Shown here one piece after another: positions 1 to 9,600 of a DNA stretch of 64,000 bases. Numbering within the stretch: position 1 is the first letter of the stretch; each line of letters starts with the position of its first letter. This DNA comes from Methanogenium cariaci JCM 10550 (GTDB lineage Archaea; Halobacteriota; Methanomicrobia; Methanomicrobiales; Methanomicrobiaceae). The DNA lies in assembly GCF_001315945.1 (NCBI RefSeq), contig NZ_BBBG01000009.1, forward strand, positions 27,715 to 91,714, in the 5' to 3' direction. The notes under the pieces were generated by a model that was given only the letters and a program-made list of their open reading frames with translations, made no database searches and had not been told where the DNA came from. A program made the position numbers and the translations under genes.

Positions 1-804
1 CATCGCCGCGTGCATGGTCCGGTGCACGTGAATGGGAACGGAAATTCCCGGTTCCTCTGCAAGAACTTCCAGTGCTGCATAGCCACAGGTGATGACATCA
101 ACCATGAGGGTGTTTGCCCCCCCTCTCTCCAGTGCTTCCTCTGCCCGTTCAACGATACGGTCTGCACGATCGGAGATGTTGACTGCATAGAGAACCTGCC
201 GCCCGGTCTCATCCTTTGCCTCATCAAGGCGTGCCATCACTGCCTCAACGCGTTCTGTCATTGGACAGAATGCCTGATTGGTGAGTGTCTCGTCGTCCTT
301 GATAAAATCAACCCCCCCGCCGGATGCCGCTTCATAGGCAACAAGGGCGGTATCAGCAGGGGGGGTAAGGCCCACCTTTGGCTTGATGATGGTGCCCACA
401 TGCGGCCGGTTACGGGTTCCCAGCAGGTGCCTGACACCCTCAATCCCAAACTTCGGACCATGAAATTGGACAAGGGATTCCGGAAATTCAATGTCCGTCA
501 GGCGTACGGCCTCAAGTCTTCCCAGTCCAAAGAGATTGCCCGCCACAACAGACAGATACTGGGGCACATTGCCGGGTTCAAATATTTCGGCCGGATACCG
601 GATGGCAGTGAGATACCCGCGGCCTGACTCTTCCACGCTCTCCACAATACCGTCAAGCCGTCTCACATATTCCTGCCGGGTGGTAATGGCAGTCCAGGTA
701 CCGGTGGTCTCTTCCTCCGCAATTGCCTGTGCAGCCTCCTGCGGAGTCGTCCTTGTGTCAGGACGGAAATAATAATGCGCAATGACGTCTTCCATCTCTT
801 TCAT
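1..804 (-). CDS. rbcL: Type III ribulose-bisphosphate carboxylase (partial)
   Basis: Reverse-strand reading from an ATG at 804 stays open to the window edge, so the C-terminal part is missing. RuBisCO landmarks are visible: an N-terminal alpha/beta domain with AHYYFRP near its start, KFGIEGVR, GTIIKPKVGL (the substrate-binding Lys region) and VDFIKDDETL, the stretch before the second half of the barrel. In archaea the type III enzyme carboxylates ribulose-1,5-bisphosphate made from AMP and gives two 3-phosphoglycerates; it is not part of a Calvin cycle. The start ATGA overlaps the stop of the upstream isomerase gene, so the two are probably translationally coupled. Several 7-G/C runs insert apparent extra Gly/Pro (for example before VDFIKDD) but do not break the frame. 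Confidence 0.93.
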   Translation of the reverse strand, partial: MKEMEDVIAHYYFRPDTRTTPQEAAQAIAEEETTGTWTAITTRQEYVRRLDGIVESVEESGRGYLTAIRYPAEIFEPGNVPQYLSVVAGNLFGLGRLEAVRLTDIEFPESLVQFHGPKFGIEGVRHLLGTRNRPHVGTIIKPKVGLTPPADTALVAYEAASGGGVDFIKDDETLTNQAFCPMTERVEAVMARLDEAKDETGRQVLYAVNISDRADRIVERAEEALERGGANTLMVDVITCGYAALEVLAEEPGISVPIHVHRTMHAAM

Positions 805-1780
805 TCTCCATAATGGTGAGTAAATGCATAGTCCTTTTGGAATTCAATGATATCCCACCCCCCCAGATGATCACGGATGACAACCGGGGCATACGATGGG
901 GGGGCAAATGCACCAATCTCTGTTACGATGAGATCCACATAAGCTGGTGGGGGGGTTACATCAAATGCGGGATTTTTCACCGTGACTGTGGGGGGGGAGC
1001 TGCTTCTCACTTCCAATCACCTCTTCAGGCGGACGCCATTCAATGGGTATACGTTCGCCAAGAATCGTGCGTGGCGCAAATTTGTAGGTCTCGGCAGCAA
1101 CGATAAACGGTTTTCTTGCTTCATGCGCACAGAGTGCAATCTGTGCCGTCCCGATCTTATTCACCACCGCACCGTTTGCCGTGACGGCATCGGTGCCGGT
1201 TATCACCAGATCAACCTTTGGCATAAACATCCGCGCGGCAGAATCAACGATAAAGTTCACCGGAATGCCTGCATCAGAGAGCATCTGTATGGTAATATAT
1301 CCCTGATTGCGCGGGCGCACTTCCGTTGCATATACCTCACGCACCTTGCCCTGTTCATGCGCACGGATAATGCAGGCAATGGCCGCTTCAGAGTTACAGT
1401 GCGTCATAATAACCGCGTCGTTTGGAATCTGCCGTGCAGCGATCTCCGCAATCTTTTCCACGGCAGCCAAAGAATCATGGATAAATGCTGTAGCACGGTC
1501 ATGGAGTGCATGCTGTGCCTCTTCCAGTGTGGCTGCTTTTTGCACGCCCTGCATTACGTAGCGGACGGCATTCGGCAGAGAGACCGCGGTTGGACGTGTC
1601 CCGCAGAGCAGATCTGCTGCTTCTTCCATTTCATGGGTAAATGCTGCAAGTGTTTCAGAATCAAGTGATGCCCCGTGCTCCTGAAGGGCAGCGGCAGCCG
1701 TGCGGGCAATGCGCCCGGCTCCCCCGTATCCGCATGGAGGAGATATCTTCAGCAGTCTTTGTGAGAACCATCGTATTCAT
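801..1780 (-). CDS. Ribose-1,5-bisphosphate isomerase (frameshifted in this sequence)
   Basis: Family: eIF2B-like ribose-1,5-bisphosphate isomerase, which converts ribose-1,5-bisphosphate (from AMP phosphorylase) to ribulose-1,5-bisphosphate for the RuBisCO encoded immediately downstream. Diagnostic segments on the minus strand are MTHCNSEAAI, EVRPRNQGY, NFIVDSAARMFMP, VITGTDAVTANGAVVNKIGT and, near the C-terminus, NPAFDVTP followed by LIVTEIGA. The reading frame is broken twice: near 1712 (a C5 run where 4 restores the frame, joining the N-terminal ATG at 1780 to the body) and near 990 (a G7 run joining the last ~65 residues). ATG 1771 is an alternative start. The stop overlaps the RuBisCO start. 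Product assignment is firm; the breaks are most likely sequence errors. Confidence 0.88.
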
Positions 1781-1833
1781 TTACTTCAATTACACCAATC
1801 AGTATTAATGCGACTGGTTGCTGGTGAACAGAG

Positions 1834-2652
1834 ATGACAACAGCGGTTGTCTTTGACAGTGCAGGCACTCTCCTGCGTACGTATCGTGTGCTGAAAGATG
1901 TCATCAATGACACGGTCCAGAATAACGTGGAGACGATTACGCTTACCGCCTCCTGTAAGGAACGTGCCCTCATTCTGCTCTATGTTCATTCCCGTGACAT
2001 TATCGATGAAGACCCTTCACGCCTGCTTTCCGGCTACCTGCAGGAGAACAACATCGATTTTGGCATATCATGCACCTGCAAGGCAGTCACTGCCGATTAT
2101 ATCCGTGATCTCCTCTACAATGATTCCCGTGCAACAATTGGTGATCTGCAGGGATGTATCCGGACTGTCTGGGGGGGTGCATGCAAAAAAGAGACTGTGG
2201 TCGCACTGAACTCAGGGGGGGTGATGCTCAATGGCAATCACGGCGGCATAGAGTTTGTTGTAACCGCGGGAGGTCGGCCCTTTTCCCGTGCGCGTGAGAC
2301 TATCCAGAACCTGCAGACGATGGGTGTCGGGACATACATCGCTTCCGGGGGGGACCGGACGAAAAAACTGATGAAGATGGCAGATTATCTCGGCGTGCCG
2401 CAGGACAATACCCATGGTGTTGCCACGCCTGCCATCAAAGAACAGGTGGTCGAGGATTTGAAACGCCAGTATGACATGGTTGTGATGGTTGGTGACGGTA
2501 TTAATGATTTACGAGCCATGAAAAAGGCAGATTTTGCCATTCTTTCCCTTCAGCAGAACACGGATAAACCGGAACCACTGCTGAAGGCTGCAGATTTTAC
2601 CATCAATTCTGTGCACGAAGTGGTGGATATTGTTGACCGGCTCCGTAATTAA
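1834..2652 (+). CDS. HAD-superfamily hydrolase, P-type-ATPase-like, methanogen-conserved
   Basis: A 272-residue intact protein. HAD motif I is VFDSAGTLL near residue 6; motif II/III lie around SGGDRTKK, and motif IV is VGDGINDLRAMKKADFAI, which is very close to the hinge of soluble P-type-ATPase-like phosphatases. The second aspartate of the usual DxD motif is Ala (D-S-A-G-T), as in phosphonatase-type HADs, so the chemistry cannot be assumed to be that of a standard phosphatase. The substrate is unknown. It lies 74 bp upstream of atwA in the same direction and may be co-transcribed with the MCR-activation genes; this is inference from position. No signal peptide or membrane segment is apparent. 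Confidence 0.75.
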   Translation: MTTAVVFDSAGTLLRTYRVLKDVINDTVQNNVETITLTASCKERALILLYVHSRDIIDEDPSRLLSGYLQENNIDFGISCTCKAVTADYIRDLLYNDSRATIGDLQGCIRTVWGGACKKETVVALNSGGVMLNGNHGGIEFVVTAGGRPFSRARETIQNLQTMGVGTYIASGGDRTKKLMKMADYLGVPQDNTHGVATPAIKEQVVEDLKRQYDMVVMVGDGINDLRAMKKADFAILSLQQNTDKPEPLLKAADFTINSVHEVVDIVDRLRN

Positions 2653-2726
2653 TTACTCCTATGCGCAATATTATGATAGAATAATAACGTTTAAACCACC
2701 AAAAAATGATACTGTGAACGGAAATT

Positions 2727-4343
2727 ATGGTGCCTCTACTAACAGTTGAAGACCTTTCCATGAAATTCGATGGGAATGTCGTCCTCAACAATATCAATTT
2801 TCAATTAGCAGAGGGTGAGATACTCGGCATCATCGGGCGAAGCGGTGCCGGGAAGACGGTGCTGATGCATCTCATCCGTGGCGTGGATACGCCACCAACA
2901 ACGGGCAGAATTATCTACCATATATCAACCTGCAGCACATGTGGATATGTTGACCTCAGAAGTAAAGAGGGCAGCGCATGCGCAAAGTGCGGTGGAAAGA
3001 TGGTCGCCGAGGATGTCGATTTATGGGCAGATGAAAACGAGCAGAAGAAACGCAGCGTTATGGTCAGGACTGCTATCATGTTCCAGCGGACGTTTGCTCT
3101 GTATGGTGATGACCGCGTCATTGAGAACGTTCTTCATGCACTCGCAGATATTGGATATCCGGGTGAAAAGGCAGTCAACCGTGCTGCGGATCTGTTGGAT
3201 GAAGTGCGTTTGTCCCACCGGATGATGCACATCGCGCGTGATCTCTCCGGTGGAGAGAAGCAGCGTGTTGTACTTGCCCGTCAGCTGGCCAAGAATCCCT
3301 TTCTCCTCTGTGCCGATGAACCGACAGGAACCCTTGACCCCCGTATTGCATCCATTGTCCATGACATGCTGCACAATTCCGCCATAAACAATAATATGGC
3401 AATGATTGTTTCCTCTCACTTCCCTGAAGTCATTGTTGATACCTGCAACCGGGCAATGCTTTTGGAAGAAGGAGAGATCAAAGTCATTGGCGAACCCGCC
3501 CATGTTATCGATACCTTCATGGAAAATGCTCATGAAGATGGTGGATACCGGGCAACGGAACTGGGAGAACAGGTGCTCCGGGCACGGGATGTATCCAAAC
3601 GATATATCTCTGTTGACAGGGGGGGTATGATCCGGGCTGTTGACGGGGGGGTCTCGTTTGGTGTCTCTGAACGGGAAATTTTTGGCATTATCGGAACATC
3701 CGGTGCCGGGAAGACAACCCTTTCAAAGATGATTGCAGGCATTATTGAGCCGACAGGCGGCGAGATGGCCATCCGTATCGGTGATGAATACGTCGACATG
3801 ACCAAGCCCGGCATTCATCAGCGTGGCCGGGCAAAAAAATACATCGGCCTTCTCCACCAGGAATACGATCTCTATCCCCCCCACCGGAATATTCTGGACA
3901 ACCTGACCGATTCCATCGGTCTCGAATTCCCCCCCAAGGAACTTGCTATGCGCAAGGCAATCATCACTCTGAAGATGGCCGGGTTCACCGAAGAAAAGGC
4001 AAAAGGGATTCTTAACCGCCGTCCGGATCAGCTTTCCGAAGGAGAAAAACACCGTGTTGCCCTTGCCCAGGTACTCATCAAGGAACCAAGAATCGTCATT
4101 CTGGATGAGCCGACCGGAACCATGGACCCGATCACGAAGATTGATGTCAAGCACTCGATTGTGACGGCCCGTGAAGAAACAGATGAAACATTTATTGTAG
4201 TATCCCACGACATGGATTTTGTACGCGACATCTGTGACAGATGCATTCTCATGAGAGGCGGGAAGATCGTAAAGATCGGACCGACCGCTGAGGTGCTTCA
4301 GGAACTCTCAGATAAGGAGCGGCAAATTATGACAACCGTCTAA
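2727..4343 (+). CDS. atwA: Methyl-coenzyme M reductase activation component A2 (ABC-type ATPase)
   Basis: 538 residues, two ABC ATPase domains in one soluble chain with no membrane segments. Domain 1: Walker A GRSGAGKT (about residues 37-44), signature LSGGEKQRV, Walker B LLCADEPTGTLD. Domain 2: Walker A GTSGAGKTT, signature LSEGEKHRV, Walker B IVILDEPTGTMD. Between Walker A and the first signature lies a four-cysteine knuckle (Cys 69, 72, 85, 88), a probable metal-binding insertion. Component A2 binds ATP and drives reductive activation of the Ni(I) F430 of methyl-coenzyme M reductase. First gene of the marker cluster, 16 bp before mmp3. The frame is intact, but four 7-G/C runs (3599, 3645, 3878 and 3930 regions) appear to add one Gly or Pro each, e.g. 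AVDGGVSF where ABC proteins have AVDGVSF. Confidence 0.95.
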   Translation: MVPLLTVEDLSMKFDGNVVLNNINFQLAEGEILGIIGRSGAGKTVLMHLIRGVDTPPTTGRIIYHISTCSTCGYVDLRSKEGSACAKCGGKMVAEDVDLWADENEQKKRSVMVRTAIMFQRTFALYGDDRVIENVLHALADIGYPGEKAVNRAADLLDEVRLSHRMMHIARDLSGGEKQRVVLARQLAKNPFLLCADEPTGTLDPRIASIVHDMLHNSAINNNMAMIVSSHFPEVIVDTCNRAMLLEEGEIKVIGEPAHVIDTFMENAHEDGGYRATELGEQVLRARDVSKRYISVDRGGMIRAVDGGVSFGVSEREIFGIIGTSGAGKTTLSKMIAGIIEPTGGEMAIRIGDEYVDMTKPGIHQRGRAKKYIGLLHQEYDLYPPHRNILDNLTDSIGLEFPPKELAMRKAIITLKMAGFTEEKAKGILNRRPDQLSEGEKHRVALAQVLIKEPRIVILDEPTGTMDPITKIDVKHSIVTAREETDETFIVVSHDMDFVRDICDRCILMRGGKIVKIGPTAEVLQELSDKERQIMTTV

Positions 4344-4359
4344 GTGGAGTAGTATACAA

Positions 4360-5927
4360 ATGACAGAGATCCGCCTCGATGGCGAGAGGCTGGAGGTAGC
4401 AAAAGGAGCGGTGCTCGGGGGGGATATTATTCCCGGACATCCTCTGGAATGCAGTGTGGCAGTGATCCGTCCGGCGGACACAAAAACTGCGGCCACACGC
4501 AATATTCGTGTCACAACAACCGCAGGAGAGGTGATCATCGAACTGAACGATGTGCTGCCTTCTGTTTTACAGGACAAAATTTCCTCCGGTGCCTCTGATA
4601 CCGTTACCCATCCAGATATACTAGTATTAAAATGGGCTGACCGACAGGCAGCATCATTTGGCCTGTTTCTCACCGATATTGTTCCGGAACGATCCCCCCC
4701 CTATCGCTATGCCCGTGGTGATGTGATCCTCGGTTGTGGCGGATATGATCCGGGACAGTCATTCCTCATCTTCTCAAAGGCACCCCCCCACATCGCCGAT
4801 CACGGTGCGGCAACAGGGGGGGGCATTATTGGCAGAGTTGTTTCGGGCATGTCGGTTCTGGAGGACTGGAAAGCAACAGATGCGATCACGGTAATGGAAC
4901 GCATCGTCCAGAGTGCGGATGCATCAAGTGCCTTTGCCACCACAGGTCGGGATCTCTTGCTTGAAGAAGGGATGAGTATCATCACCTATGTCCGGGCACG
5001 TGCTGCAGGATACCGGGAAGAAGACATAGACACCACACGGGCACAGAGTGTTGAACACCTGCTCCTGACCTACCGAAGCGGACGATACCATGTTTCACTG
5101 GACGCAAGTACCCACATTCGCGATGATCGTATGCGCGAAAGTGAAGTCTTCTACGAGGGTGAACCGCACTCCCGGTTTGAAGGCACGGTAACCGTCCGGG
5201 TCAGTGGAAGAAACCGGGGTTCGGCATATATCTATACCGATGATATTCCCGGAAGCCCGAACCATACCGCGGTAGGCAGTGTGGAACATGGCATTGAACT
5301 GGCACATATTGCAGGCGCCGGTGAGACATTTCTTTTCCGTGTGGAACCGGCACAGTTTGATATCCGTGGGATGGCGCTCTCTGATGCGAAAGTCTTTGCA
5401 GAAAACCGGGGGTATCATTCTGAATGTTGATGATGATACCGGGGATCGGGTTATTATTTCGCAGACACCGGAAACCACTCTGGAAATCTTAGCGGAAAAG
5501 CAGGTTTCTGTTACGACAATACCGGTCACACAGGTCATCTCTGTTGAACTCTTTGATGCCGAGGCACCACGGAGCACATACATATTCCGTTCCATAACCG
5601 GTCTCAGGTGGCATGAGATTGGTGAGATGCCGCTGCTTATCCATTTTGAGGGTGTGTCATTATTCCAGCCGGAAATAAAAAAAGGCACGAATATCAATAA
5701 AGAAAATACTCCGGAGGGAAGGGTGCCTGCGAATATGCTGGCCATCACCAATGACTCCCGAAAGAGTGCGGGCCTCATTGGATGCAGAACCACGGAAAAT
5801 ACGGAATTCGGCCCCCACATCAGAACCCTTTGAAGGCACGAATATCATCGGGCGTGTCTGTGAACCGGAGAAACTGCCTGCCCTGAAAGAAGGAAGTATT
5901 GTCTATATCCGGGAGATGACACGATGA
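4360..5927 (+). CDS. mmp3: Methanogenesis marker protein 3 (two frameshifts)
   Basis: The first 350 residues read from ATG 4360. The frame then breaks near 5410 (G5; 4 G gives ENRGIILNVDDDTG) and again near 5815 (C5; 4 C gives FGPTSEPFEGTNIIG), ending at TGA 5927, which overlaps the mmp6 ATG. Reassembled length is about 520 residues, right for Mmp3, a large peptidyl-prolyl-isomerase/cyclophilin-related protein found across methanogens and reported as a component of the MCR activation complex with McrC and A2. The N-terminal region is beta-rich and the body contains conserved glycines and a short Cys-Gly-Gly (LGCGGYDPG). The family call rests on overall resemblance and on its fixed place between atwA and mmp6. 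Confidence 0.85.
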
Positions 5928-6397
5928 AAGAGCGTGAGTATGTCCCCCCCACGTATGTGGGCACGGTAACCAAATATGTCTTCATTGACTCACCCAACAC
6001 CACACCGCAGACCCTGTTGATACGGGCGTATGAGATATCAGATGGACTGATGATCAAAGAGACCTGTTTCGGACTGCAGGTGACCGGTGCTCCGGAGAAA
6101 GTTAAACAACTCATCAAAGAACTGCGCACGGTTGACCCGGCCCATATTTTTGTCAAAGACCGCGGGTTTCCTCCCGGAGATCCACGCCGGTGCCGGGCAA
6201 ATCTGGGTGGTGCACGACCCGGCTATTATGGCCATGAATTTGAGAGCGGGCTTTTTCGCTACATCTCTCACGGTCTTGAAGAACTGGAACGGAACACCGC
6301 ACCAGCGGTCACGCGGTTGGGGGGGAAGAAAAGACTGGATGAAGGGAAATTACCCCTGAACAGATTACTTGAAATCATCAAAAACGAGGAGGCATAA
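5924..6397 (+). CDS. mmp6: Methanogenesis marker protein 6
   Basis: 157-residue intact protein beginning at the ATG that overlaps the mmp3 stop (ATGA). Recognisable Mmp6 features: the N-terminal VGTVTKYVFID, DGLMIKETCFGLQV in the middle, and a Gly/Arg-rich stretch RCRANLGGARPGYYGHEFE toward the C-terminus. It is soluble, with no catalytic motif of known function. Members of this family are restricted to methanogens and relatives and co-occur with mmp3, mmp5, mmp15, mmp17 and mmp7. VPPTY near residue 7 lies on a 7-C run and probably has one extra Pro. Translational coupling to mmp3 and a short 4-bp gap to mmp5 indicate one operon. Confidence 0.88.
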   Translation: MKEREYVPPTYVGTVTKYVFIDSPNTTPQTLLIRAYEISDGLMIKETCFGLQVTGAPEKVKQLIKELRTVDPAHIFVKDRGFPPGDPRRCRANLGGARPGYYGHEFESGLFRYISHGLEELERNTAPAVTRLGGKKRLDEGKLPLNRLLEIIKNEEA

Positions 6398-6401
6398 CAG
6401 A

Positions 6402-6860
6402 ATGGCAAAAGTGTTTATTTTCCCTGCCACAAGTCTCATTCTCTCAGATATGGTGGAGAGATGGGGCCATGAGGCACTGGGGGCAGCGACCGGTATCCGG
6501 GAACGAATCCAGACCGCAAGTCTTGACTCACCGCCTCTCCAGATGACGCCGGAAGATCCGAAGAAGGGTCTGAAATATGCCGCTGTTGAGGTACCCTGCG
6601 GGGTCAGGGGACGAATGGCCCTCTACGGGCCAATGATTGAAGAAGCCGATGCGGCGATTATCATCAATGATGCTGACCTCTCCTTTGGGTGTATGGGATG
6701 TGCCCGCACGAATGAACTGGTGATGTTCATGATACGCCAGCAGCAGGGGGGGCTGCCGGTACTCGATATTAAATATCCGGAAACGGATGATGAAGGGTTC
6801 GCATTTGTAAGCCAGATAAAAGAGTTCCTTACCGGACTTGAAGGTGATAGCGATGACTGA
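6402..6860 (+). CDS. mmp5: Methanogenesis marker protein 5
   Basis: Chosen start is ATG 6402 (MAKVFIFP), preceded by a strong ribosome-binding site GAGGAGG about 10 bp upstream; a longer reading from 6369 overlaps mmp6 and is unlikely. About 152 residues, intact. Landmarks: [41 protein letters not shown] and [20 protein letters not shown], whose Cys-x-x-Cys lies in a conserved loop and could bind metal or act in redox. Biochemical role unproven; the family is confined to methanogens. The 3' end overlaps the mmp15 start, as expected for an operon. Confidence 0.88.
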   Translation: MAKVFIFPATSLILSDMVERWGHEALGAATGIRERIQTASLDSPPLQMTPEDPKKGLKYAAVEVPCGVRGRMALYGPMIEEADAAIIINDADLSFGCMGCARTNELVMFMIRQQQGGLPVLDIKYPETDDEGFAFVSQIKEFLTGLEGDSDD

Positions 6861-8100
6861 TCAGCCGGTCCGTATTGCCCAGCTTTCCTGTGGTCCTGAG
6901 CACAGTGGTGTTCAAAAGGAGATCTATGATGCCGCTGCAGCAGTCAATGCCGAGATGTTCTTTCCGGATGTGACGCTCACCGATATCCGCCGTTCATATG
7001 ACAAATTCGGTCTTGAAGCACGTTCGGGCGATCTGAAACTTGCCATTGCCCGTGCGATGGCCCTGGTTGAAGGAAAAGTCGAGGCTGACGCGGTCTTTAT
7101 TGCCACTTGCTTTCGCTGTGCGGAGGCGGCCATTGTCCGCAATGAGCTGCGTCGCTATATCCACGATCACTCTGACCTCCCGGTGGTGAGCTACTCCTTT
7201 ACGGAACGCACCACCTCGGGAACGCTCCTCACCCGGATGGAGGCCCTCACCACCATCGCCCGGAGACGGGCGCTTCTCGCCCGTGAGGAACAGAAAGGCA
7301 CGACGATGGCATTGACTCCGGGTCTGCAACAACAAAAGCCGTCATTATGCGGGATAATGAGATCATCGGCACCGGCTGGCTGCCCACCACTGAAGTGATG
7401 GATAGTGCCCATGGGGTCATTGACGCCGCTCTGAAGGAAGCAGGTCTTGAAATGGCAGACATTGAGGCGGTTGGCACCACAGGATATGCAGGTACCTGAT
7501 TGGTGAACAGCTGGGAGCGGATCTGATTCAGGAAGAACTGACGGTCAATTCCAAAGGTGCGGTATATCTGGCTGACCGGCAGCACGGGGAAGCAACGGTA
7601 ATTGACATCGGCGGAATGGATAATAAGGCGATTTCCGTTCAGGACGGTATCCCCGGCACGTTCACCATGGGGGGGGCATCTGTGCCGGTGCGTCCGGGAG
7701 GTTCCTTGAGATGACGGCCAAACGAATCGGGGGGGTGGACATCACTGAACTCGGTCCGATTGCGATGAAAGGGATATCAAAGACTGTGCCCATGAACAGT
7801 TACTGCATCGTCTTTGGTACCCAGAGTCTTGTCAATGCACTGGCAGAAGGGAGTTCGAAAGAAGACGTGGCCGCAGCGGCGTGTCGGAGTGTGGCAGAAC
7901 AGGTATTTGAGCAGCAACTGCAGGAAGTTGATATTAAAGAACCGGTGATCATGGTTGGGGGGGGTACATCCCTCATCGAAGGACTGGTTCATGAGATGGG
8001 GGCACTGCTCCAGACCGAGATTCTTGTACCGCACCACTCACAGTATATCGGAGCTGTCGGCTCTGCTCTTCTTGCATCCGGATTTATTGAGGAGAAGTGA
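6853..8100 (+). CDS. mmp15: Methanogenesis marker protein 15 (multiple frameshifts)
   Basis: ATG 6853 ([19 protein letters not shown]). The N-terminal part carries LSCGPEHSG and [19 protein letters not shown]; the C-terminal half is a 2-hydroxyacyl-CoA dehydratase activase-type ASKHA ATPase: [12 protein letters not shown] (phosphate loop 1), [18 protein letters not shown], a Cys-containing CAGASGRF and [10 protein letters not shown]. Activases of this type use ATP and an Fe-S cluster for low-potential electron transfer, which fits reductive activation of MCR; that link is inference. The frame breaks near 7317 (one G missing before CATTGAC), near 7486 (one G missing in TATGCAGG) and near 7675 (8 G where 6 fits). 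Reconstructed length is about 415 residues. Confidence 0.87.
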
Positions 8101-8107
8101 GGCTGCC

Positions 8108-8693
8108 ATGAAAGGCATGGAGTATTTTGAGGTGGAATGTGCGGAACCGGTGGGCGCAGAGACATACACCCAGATTGCGGATGATATCCTCTCGGATCTC
8201 AACCTGAACCAGTCCATCGGGAGGCTGCACATCTACATTGATCCGGAAACCCCCCCCTCTTTCTCGCAGTCGGTGTGATCAAAAAGATGCCGGGACTGGT
8301 GTATATCCGTGACTTTGCGAGTGCCTCGGGATGGAGGAAGGAGTGGTGCTGGACATTGGAACGGAGACCTATCTTTCACCGATGCTCTCCATTCTCTGGG
8401 ATACCTACGGCAGGGATCTGATCACCCAGCCTGACCGGTTTACCGTAAAGATTCTGGTGCCCGGCCTGGACCCGCGGGAGATTGAGGATGTGATGGTGGT
8501 TGACCCGAGTGAAGGGATGTTCCATGATATCATCTATGCACTGCAGTGGATTGCGCCGGAAGGGTTCAAAGTCCGGCGTGAAACAATCGGTGAAGGGTTT
8601 TTCAGTTATGTGGCGAGTGAAAACACCCTTGATGAAAAAGAAATTGACTCCCTTCTGAAAGAAAAGTTTGCCTGCGTCGGGGTGACCGTATGA
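8108..8693 (+). CDS. mmp17: Methanogenesis marker protein 17 (two frameshifts)
   Basis: Starts at ATG 8108 (MKGMEYFEVECAEP) and ends with TGA overlapping the mmp7 ATG. The frame breaks near 8252 (8 C; 6 C restores DPETPLFLAVG) and near 8330 (3 G; 4 G restores ASGMEEGVVLDIGTE). Reconstructed length is about 195 residues. Downstream segments include TYLSPMLSILWDTYGR, VPGLDPREIEDV and IIYALQWIAPEGFKVRRE. Mmp17 is reported as a subunit of the MCR activation complex that holds unusual iron-sulfur clusters; cysteines here are at about residue 11 and near the C-terminus. Family identity is firm from sequence and context. Confidence 0.86.
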
Positions 8694-9600
8694 CCGTTCT
8701 TGTCCCTATTACCTACAAAGGAGGAGTCTACCGCCATGATATCATCATCGACCTGATCGATGATCTCGGGGGGGATATATTGTCCAGAAACATATGATCG
8801 CCCAGGAAGTGGTGCTTCAGTCCTTAGTTCCGAAGGATGATATCGAACTGATACGAAAGATAAGTCGCCCTCTTGCAGGTGTTGTCTATGAAGCCCCGCT
8901 TGTTGGGACAGAGATTGCCGTTGTCAGTCCCAGTCTTGAAATTCACCACCTGCCCCCCCATACCTCATGTGATGTGGCAGAGTATCTCAGAAGTGCCGGG
9001 GCGAAGACCAATATGATCGGCCTTGCACGTGGATTTGGCAAGCGCATTGCCAACCTCAGTATCGAGGAACGGGACATCATCAATGAACACGACTGTGCGG
9101 TGTTTATGCTTGGCAACTTTGAATCCTGTATCGAGTATAAATTGCCCGCTCTGCGCAGGGGGGATTACGGTGCCCATCATTCTCACCGGACGGCCCTCCA
9201 CAGAAGCCCTGCAGCGCATCATTGATCCCCCCCTGTTGACGGATATGTCGGAGGTATCGGGAGAATCGGTCACCGGATGAAACGGCAGGAAGGCGAAATT
9301 GACCATCTGGATTCCCTGGTTGAGGAGGTTTCAGCAGTACTTTCCCGGAAACGGGAAGAAGTGGCAAAAGATACTCTTTCGGTAAATCCTGCACGTCTGA
9401 TGGCAGTTCTAGATGATGCAATGGATATCACCAAACGTTCGACCCATCCCACACCAATTGTTGTTCAGGTACGCGCACTTCGTGTCAAACTGCCGTATGA
9501 TACCTATGCAGATGCAATTGCAGCAATTGAGATTGAAAACGGAGTCAAAATCGGTGATATAACGCACATCCTCCCTTCCCGTATGCGGATTATATCCTGA
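8690..9600 (+). CDS. mmp7: Methanogenesis marker protein 7 (frameshifted)
   Basis: Starts at ATG 8690 inside the mmp17 stop. Landmarks after reassembly: VYRHDIIIDLIDDLGG, YIVQKHMIAQEVVLQSLVP, PLVGTEIAVVSPSL, IIDPPVDGYVGGIGRIGHR and a C-terminal predicted alpha-helical part (RQEGEIDHLDSLVEEVSA onward). Breaks occur near 8768 (7 G, 5 expected), 9160 (6 G, 5 expected) and 9226 (7 C, 5 expected). About 302 residues. Mmp7 is a reported scaffold subunit of the McrC-containing MCR activation complex. Last gene of the atwA-mmp cluster; its stop is followed at once by a terminator-like hairpin. Confidence 0.87.

Noticed and set aside
10..627. A 205-codon plus-strand reading
   Set aside because: It is the reverse shadow of RuBisCO, whose motifs read cleanly on the minus strand.
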